Of a stretch of 64,000 bases of DNA, positions 57,740 through 64,000 are shown piece by piece; positions within the stretch are counted from its first letter, which is position 1, and every line of letters starts with the position of its first letter. The position numbers and the translations under genes are program-made. The stretch spans positions 21,190,048 through 21,254,047 of the forward strand of contig OX387194.1 of the NCBI GenBank assembly GCA_947561395.2, given 5' to 3'. A model generated the notes under the pieces. It searched no databases, was not told the DNA's origin, and saw only the letters and a program-made list of their open reading frames with translations. Source of the DNA: Buxus sempervirens (Eukaryota > Streptophyta > Magnoliopsida > Buxales > Buxaceae).

Positions 57740-58138
57740 AGGGATGGCAATGGTTCAGTTAAAATTGATAAACCGAACCAAATCAAACGTATTAGGATGT
57801 TTCTGATTTTCCTTAAATGGTTTCGGTTTTATGCTATGTAAAACCAGTGGGCTTCGGTTCAGCAGCTTCAGTTTATGAAACCAAACTGATTACATATGTA
57901 CATATACTTAAGTTAAACCACGCACCAACCATGGTTGGTTCACTATATTAGTTAAAACAAATAATCAAACCGAACTGAAGCTATTAAGATGGTTTTTGGT
58001 TTCTATTAATAGCTTTCGGTTTAGTCTTAATTTTAAAATTAAAAACTGGTTTTAGTTCCTTCTTATTTATAGTATACATAATTGGTTCAGTTTCGGTTTT
58101 TATCAAAACCGAACCAAAACCAAACCGTTCCTAATCAC
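57740..58138. mobile_element. 399-bp non-autonomous hAT-type element, 8-bp TSD
   Basis: TCAAATTT is repeated exactly at 57732-57739 and 58139-58146. The ends are imperfect inverted repeats (AGGGATGGCAATGGTT at the left; the right, reversed, reads TTAGGAACGGTTTGGTT). The interior is rich in aaaccgaaccaaa and its complement, giving a strongly self-complementary sequence. An 8-bp TSD and a TAGGGATGGCAA-type end fit hAT. Confidence 0.7.
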
Positions 58139-58146
58139 TCAAATTT

Positions 58147-59189
58147 CAAGAAAGGTTCATAGAACTAATTACCAAAAATAAAAAATAATAAGTAATAAAA
58201 ACGAATAACGATCGCATCTCGTTCCATATTACTTTCAAAAATTGTAACCAATGTTGACGCTATTCTTTTCTTATTCATGAAACATTCATTTTACGGAGAA
58301 GTAAGCCTTGTTCTTTCCTTCTTTATGAGGAAAAGCTGTCAAGTGCATCTTTGAAATCATAATAATACAAAGATTTTCTTCTCATTCAACTCCCAAAAAT
58401 TTCTATTTTCTAATCTCAAATCCTTCACAAAAGATTGTATTTGCAGATTTTAATACAATACCCAAGGATATTTTGTCTTTTTGTTCATGCAGAAACCCTT
58501 CCATTCCTGGGATCTTTCTTCATTTATCTCCATTAATGGTGCCCAACGTAGACCTGCTTCTCCTTTCTATTCTCTACGTCTCATTCATCTTATGCATACT
58601 TCTCATAGGCATCTTCCTCATATTTATCTGTTTCTTGCTTGTCTTCTCTATCACCCTCTTCTTAGTCTTATTGATCGATGCTTATTATGATGTGCTCCCC
58701 TTAGCTTCTGGGTTTCTCAATGACTTAAAGGCTAATCTTCGGTTGGGATTTGTGTTGGTTCTCTTCACTCTTTTACGTTTGGGTGTTGAAGTAGCTTTAG
58801 CCCTAAAACCTCCTTTCAAACGTGGGACTTCGATGTTTAAGGTCAAGGCACAATCACTCGTGGATCACATGAAGATGCGTTGAACTCATTGAAGCGTGGA
58901 GCGATGAAGGACCGAGTAATAGCAGCGTACTTCGTCTCCAAGAACGGTGCATTATACAAAGCTTGTATTGGTAACGTACATGTGGTTAACGACTTTTGCA
59001 TGCGGTGTTGGTTTTGATTAGATCGGTTTGAGACATTTGGTACCGTTAAGGGCTTTTTTATGTACTGATTGGTACTTATATTGATCTTATTGCTTGTTCC
59101 CACTCAGTTGGATCATGGCATTATATAAGAAGAGATGGAAAAGGGATGGGTTAATTGGTTAACACTTAACACTGCTATTACATTGTGAC
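58147..59189. other. Unassigned region with a weak hydrophobic ORF
   Basis: A 136-codon ORF (58473-58883, plus) is dominated by Leu/Ile/Phe, reflecting T-rich sequence. Another frame from about 58870 reads GAMKDRVIAAYFVSKNGALYKACIG, which looks more protein-like. Together they suggest a decayed gene fragment that I cannot identify. No splice or promoter evidence. Confidence 0.3.
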
Positions 59190-59310
59190 GCAGTTTTCCC
59201 CCACCCCCACCACCACCACCACCACCCACCCACCCCCCCTGCCAAACCAAGAACCCCACCCCCACCACCACCACCCTCACCCTCCCACCCCCACCCCCCC
59301 AAACCATGAG
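59190..59310. repeat. C-rich CCACC microsatellite
   Basis: About 120 bp of ccaccaccc/ccaccccc words. All ORFs over it are Pro- or Gly-rich artefacts. Confidence 0.9.
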
Positions 59311-59320
59311 CCCCGAAACA

Positions 59321-59900
59321 GAACCACCTATAATCTGACCTCAATTTTAAGTAAATTTCCATATGTAAGAATGTGTTTTATCTATATTATTAAAGTAAAC
59401 CCTAGGAAATATTTCCCGACCTTTTTGTTGGCTGCAAATTATCTCCTAAAAATCTCTAAAAGGCTCCTATATCTAACCCACCACCCCACCCCAACCCACC
59501 CTGCCCCACCCCAACCAAAGCCCCTGAATCAGAACCACCTATAATCTAACCTCAATTTTAAGTAAATTTTCATATATATGAACGTGTTTTATCTATATTA
59601 TTGTAAAGCAAACCCTGGTAAATATTCCCCGACCTTTTTGTTGGTTGCAAATTATCTCCTAAAAATCTCTTAAAGGCTCCTATATCTAACCCATCAAGCT
59701 GCCCCAACCCACCCAACCCCACCCCAACCAAAACCCCTGAATCAGAACCACCTATAATCTGACCTCAATTTTAAGTAAATTTCCACATATATGAACGTGT
59801 TTTATCTATATTACTGTAAAGCAAACCATGGAAAATATTCCCCAACCTTTTTGTTGGTTGCAAATTATCTCCTAAAAATCTCTGAAAGACTCCTATATTT
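59321..59900. repeat. About 212-bp tandem repeat, nearly three copies
   Basis: Units start at 59321, 59532 and 59745 with 'gaaccacctataatct' and contain 'ttttgttggytgcaaattat'. The first two junctions are C-rich (cccaccccaacc), matching the adjoining microsatellite. The third copy stops before its C-rich part. Confidence 0.92.
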
Positions 59901-60319
59901 CATTGATAACTACCCTCCCAAATGAATCTAGTGTTACCATGTAACTAACAAATGCCTTAAAAAACTAATTATTTGATATGGTAACCTGTTCCCGAAACAA
60001 AGCTCAAAAGAGTACCATGTGAAAATCAAGGGAAATAGATACCACGTGAAAATCAAGGGAAATAGAAAATAAATAATAATCTAGTAAATGGATAATGTAT
60101 ACACAAATATACATTTCCATTAATCCAATGTGTCCAAATATAAAACAATGTCCACAATCATCAATTACACGAGTAAAAACACTCATGTCTCAAGTCCTCT
60201 TACAAATACTCCCCCTAAACTACTTCCCGGCCCCTTTTTGTCAAAGAATAGACAAAAGGTAAAAAAAAAACTCATAACAAATCAAGGGGCTCTCTTTGAA
60301 GAAGAAATGCCAATGTGTA
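59901..60319. other. Unassigned sequence left of LTR C
   Basis: No gene is recognised. A 29-bp stretch 'accatgtgaaaatcaaggga' is directly repeated at about 60015 and 60042. Confidence 0.55.
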
Positions 60320-62055
60320 TGTAACGCCCCGGGTCCAGGTCAAAATTTTCCGGACCCGAGGTGTTATGACAAGTAACCAAAGCACCAAAAATCTAGATCA
60401 AATTAAAACCTTTATTAATTACATCATCAGAGTTATATGCGGAAACTTAAAATAATATTCACTAACAATTAATCTTTAACCTTAACAATTTCCTTAAGCT
60501 CATGAAACTACTCTACAACTAAACTGGCTACCCCTTTTAAATACTAGCCCAATGCTTGTCGTCCTCGCCAAGATTACCTAAAAAATTGAGGAAAACTGGA
60601 GTGAGAATAAATCTCAACAAGTAGCAAGGTGCATGCATGAAATCAGTCCATGTTTATATAAAATAAGTCATGAGGTATGCGATTAAACCAAACAACAACA
60701 ACAACCAGAAAACGATAATATAGAAATCACGCCAAACAACATACCACCCTGTAACATCACATAATGAGAAATAATTACAACCACCAAGAAGTATCCCGCC
60801 GAGTACACGGTCTGAGGATAAAAGGCAACAGGCACCAAATAACATTCTTCCCACTGAGTACACGGATTTAGGAAGTAAATACCAATAAGAAGCTTCCCAA
60901 CTGCACAATAACAAGTAACTAGCTACAAAACAACAAGTAACCAACTACAAAACAACAAGTAACTATCCACCAAACAACAAGTAACTAGCTATAAAACAAC
61001 CAGTAACCAACTACAAAACAACAAGTAACCATCTTCCCACCGAGGACACGGATTAGGATAACCAAATAACCATCTTCCCACCAAGTACACGGAGTAGGAA
61101 GTATCCCGCCGAGTACACGGACTGAGGATAAACAAATTCCAATAACCAAATCCGTCATGCGGAAATAATAAACCAGGCACCTGCCTTGTCACAACAGTGA
61201 CCCAAAAACCCACACAAGTGGAGTCAAATACATGCCTCAAGATCACGGTTTCAATGGGTAAAATAATCCTGGTATATGTAACATCATTCGGAACTCAAAA
61301 CATGTCCTGATAGACCAAATACAGGTGTAGGAACTCATAAAATCAACTTTGGTTAAAAAGACAATTATTTGGAACAATGGTATTAAGTAAAAGTGCCTCT
61401 TTGGTAAAATTTACCCAAAATCTTTATAAAAATGAATTTTAAACATCCGCCAGTGCAAACAATCTCTAAATACTTTAAACTTGATGGTACCTATGTTAGA
61501 AATGGATAAAAACAATTCCATAGCGAAAAACTAGGTTGAAAGGCCAATTTTAAAAATCTGACAGACAGGGCGCTCGAACGGCCTTATTCTTTGGTTGTTT
61601 CAAGGGTGAGCCGCTCGATAGATGGCTCGAGCGACTGTTCGAGTGAGAGTTAAATCTGGGAAAATTGCTCTCAGGTTTTGACAAACATACAAAGGGCGCT
61701 CGAGCGACTGCTCAGGCGGCCCAATACGAATGAAATCCGAAAATTTACGAAATTCAATAAAATTCCACAACTCAATATCCAATTCATCAAATCCATTATA
61801 AATCATTCTAAAACACTTTATAAATATGTAGAACAAGTTAAACAAAAATAAACTTCGTTTATAAATCAAATCGTATCAAAACAAATCATATAACCATGCT
61901 TTAACAGTTTCTGAGAAAACCCCAAACAAACACATAACACTTACGAAAATCCTTGTCTAAACAAACATGGTTTGTTTCTAAATCATCTCATAATATATCT
62001 AAATAGTAAAACACGAAAATCATGCAATTCCTCTAGTTTTCTAAGTGTTTGCTAC
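60320..62055 (-). mobile_element. Long LTR C (TGTAACGCCCC family), interrupted by LTR I
   Basis: It begins TGTAACGCCCCGGGTCC at 60320. Order and words ('atctcaacaagtagcaaggtgcatgc', the GAGCG module at 61565-61720, 'catgcaattcctctagtttt' near 62022) match LTR B. It breaks at 62055 where LTR I starts, and the rest lies outside the window. Minus orientation is inferred from the relatives. Confidence 0.75.
60780..61135. repeat. Degenerate tandem repeats in LTR C
   Basis: Two interleaved families occur: 'tcccgccgagtacacgg' (about 60794, 60849, 61034, 61079, 61103) and 'caacaagtaac.a.ctac' (about 60908-61030). They occupy the part of the LTR that carries different arrays in A, D and J. Confidence 0.75.
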
Positions 62056-64000
62056 TGTGAGACACGGGAAAAAATCACCGGAATGATCATCCCTCCGTCA
62101 ACACACGGGGCTCGATGTAAAATTTGGGAGAGTCGCCACCATTCAGAATTTTGAGGCAAGAATGGACACCAAAAGTTTAAAAATAAGCAAAAAGTGCAAA
62201 AATGCCAATTCTAAGGTAAAAATAACCCTACTTGAAAATCAAATCCAGAGATGGGTAAGGGGATTAGATTATGAACGGGGGAATGTGTTAGGCACCCCCA
62301 TTCACCCACACAAGGTGGTTGCCAAGTGTTATTCATGCTAAAAGAAAATAGAAAGCTTGCTAAAAAATCATGAAAACCTTGAAAAAGGACAAATATATGA
62401 TATCTTCACATGAAAATCCAAATGAATTCCAGATCTTCTTTTATGTTACTATCATTTCTGGAATATCAAAAAAAGATGGAAATCACAGCAAAAGTTGCAC
62501 AAAACCAAGTTGAGGCAAATCCGGGAAATTTGGTAAAAAGTAAGGCCATTTCTCTTGAAATTAATCAAATCCAATTTTAAATTAAATCAAACCAAATCCA
62601 TTTGAAAGATTAGGGTAAACAATAGTCTCATGCGAAATTTCAATTAATTCCGGTTGAAATCCTAAGAGTTATGGCTCTTTTAAAGTTGCTGCTGGAGAAA
62701 ATCAAAAGTAGCAAGTAGGCAACTTTGGAAAATCACCTAGAAAAATCTACTCCATAGAAATCCGTGAAATTTGGTGTCAATGAAGTCTCTATGGCCATAT
62801 TTCGAAAGAGACTAGCCTCATACAAAAACTCATTCGGATGTGCCTTGGGTGACTTCCCGAACAGGCCCCGAAGATCACAAATTTACCCAGAAAAGTACTA
62901 ATGAACAGTTCTGAGTAAATCCGTTACCAATAATTCAAATGGAGTCAAAAAATTATGAAACCAATTGGATTTGAAAATAAACTCATAAAGGAGTGCCCAG
63001 AAACAAAAATCACTCGAATCGGACTTAAAACGAACACATGGCGCTCCGTCGAAATGACAAGTTCCGTATTTAAACCTGAACTGTCCAATCAACTTCGACA
63101 GAGAGGTGTCAAAAATCTGCTTGATATAAATTAATGAAATTTGGTGGACATAAACTAGACAGCCTCACATTTCCCATGGTTCTAAAATCGCTCCAAAATT
63201 CATCCAGACGATGAAGTTATGAGCGTCCGAAGTAAGGGTACAGTTGCTGTCAAGCTAAGCCATTTTAAGTAAAACCAATGCAAAACTGTGACCAAGTGTG
63301 TGTAATTCGTGCAAAATGAACACAAAACCTTTAAAAAACATTTAAAAATATTCCAGAATTGATTGAGGCCATTTATTTGTGATTTATCACAATGAATGTA
63401 ATAAATCCCCAAATGTGAACCTATCCCGCCAAAATAGTGCTATGTATGTGCAAGTGTGAAAAATCATACAAGATCAATATAACAATATAGCATGCATACA
63501 TATTCATCAAAATAAGGTTCTAAAACAACCTAGGGTTCCATTCCATTATCGTTTCCCTTTGTTCTCTCTCCCCGTTAAACACGGTTCTTCAAGATAATCA
63601 TGGGGTACTTTGAATATGAAACGGTTTTCAATCATTCAAAAAGGCTTTATGCTACATAGGTTCTAGCACTAGGGTCAATCCCCAGTCTCGTTTCTCCTAG
63701 ATCCCGTCTTCACGTTTTACGGCTAGGGGGAGTCTCGAGATACTATGAGCCGGGGAAGGGTTTTCACACACATAGAAATGCCTTATTCTACAGAAAGGTA
63801 GAAGAAGAGATCTAGATCTAGGAATGTAAAAAACAAAATTTAAAAAGAGGTTTGAGGCTTACCTGGATTCTGGAAGCACTTCCGCAGCGGTTTCCCTCTT
63901 CTCTTGGAGCTCTTCTTGGCGAGAATTCAAGGCAAGAGTTAATGGCCATTTGCTTAAGGAGGAGCCACCTATTTATAGGCAAAGGTTAGGGTTAGGGTTG
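62056..64000 (-). mobile_element. Long LTR I, truncated by window end
   Basis: It begins TGTGAGACACGGG at 62056 inside LTR C (left target would be GCTAC, 62051-62055). It has 'gagagtcgccacc' and 'gtgttaggcacccc' near the end, words also met in LTR F's family ('ggagtcgccac'). A TATA box on the minus strand (rc of 'acctatttatagg', 63968-63979) gives the orientation. The other end is not seen. Confidence 0.65.

Noticed and set aside
58473-58883. 136-residue hydrophobic ORF as a membrane protein
   Set aside because: The Leu/Ile/Phe content follows T-rich DNA, another frame looks more protein-like downstream, and no supporting gene structure is seen.
59113-59362. Gly-, Val- and Trp-rich minus ORFs
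   Set aside because: They are translations of the C-rich microsatellite.
63984-64000. Telomere-like ttagggttaggg at the window end
   Set aside because: Fewer than three units, not the usual plant TTTAGGG, and within an LTR. Chance is sufficient.

Overview
This is nuclear DNA from a flowering plant, most likely a eudicot, although the species cannot be told from the sequence. The evidence is tRNA-Met-primed Ty1/copia and Ty3/gypsy elements, L1-type LINEs with a plant ORF1 (DUF4283-like fold plus CCHC knuckle), a Cassandra-type TRIM carrying a 5S rRNA-derived segment, and one intronless plant-type gene. No bacterial features (operons, CRISPR arrays) are present. Nearly all of the window is transposable-element sequence, much of it nested.

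Layout. 1-18750 is a nest of long terminal repeats with no coding internal regions. An outer LTR (called H here) is split by LTR A (1332-9207, itself split by solo LTR B at 4160-7015) and by LTR E (9401-17967, itself split by solo LTRs F at 10935-14243 and G at 14520-17303). B, E, F and G each carry exact 5-bp target-site duplications (TSDs). 18751-25100 is AT-rich, with Helitron-like and hAT-like scraps and a complete Cassandra TRIM (22482-23269). The only convincing cellular gene is at 25235-25972, a 245-residue protein of unknown function. Its 3' flank (about 26110-27565) is duplicated at about 30010-32246. Between the copies lie a LINE relic and a 957-bp retroposon with a 16-bp TSD, and the second copy carries a rearranged second TRIM (31414-31980).

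32856-33314 is an LTR with an adjacent primer-binding site. 33640-34335 is a LINE ORF2 relic next to a decayed Ty3/gypsy chromovirus (34341-39620, TSD GTTTC). 40685-43424 is solo LTR D (TSD CATGA). 44902-49616 is a young Ty1/copia element on the minus strand (TSD GGGTC, LTRs differing at 3 of 194 positions). It sits inside a 65-codon ORF that reads through cleanly if the element is removed. 50343-55985 is a second LINE, whose ORF1 is split by solo LTR J (50390-53107, TSD CTACT) and whose RT is cut off beside a hAT-like end. The last 8 kb holds a 399-bp hAT-type non-autonomous element with an 8-bp TSD, a 212-bp tandem repeat, and two more long LTRs (C and I), with I running off the end.

The genes do not form a pathway. 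The window records repeated insertion, LTR-LTR recombination leaving solo LTRs, and decay around one gene. The most unusual structure is an array of four regularly spaced GC-rich hairpins inside LTR F (11966-12109).
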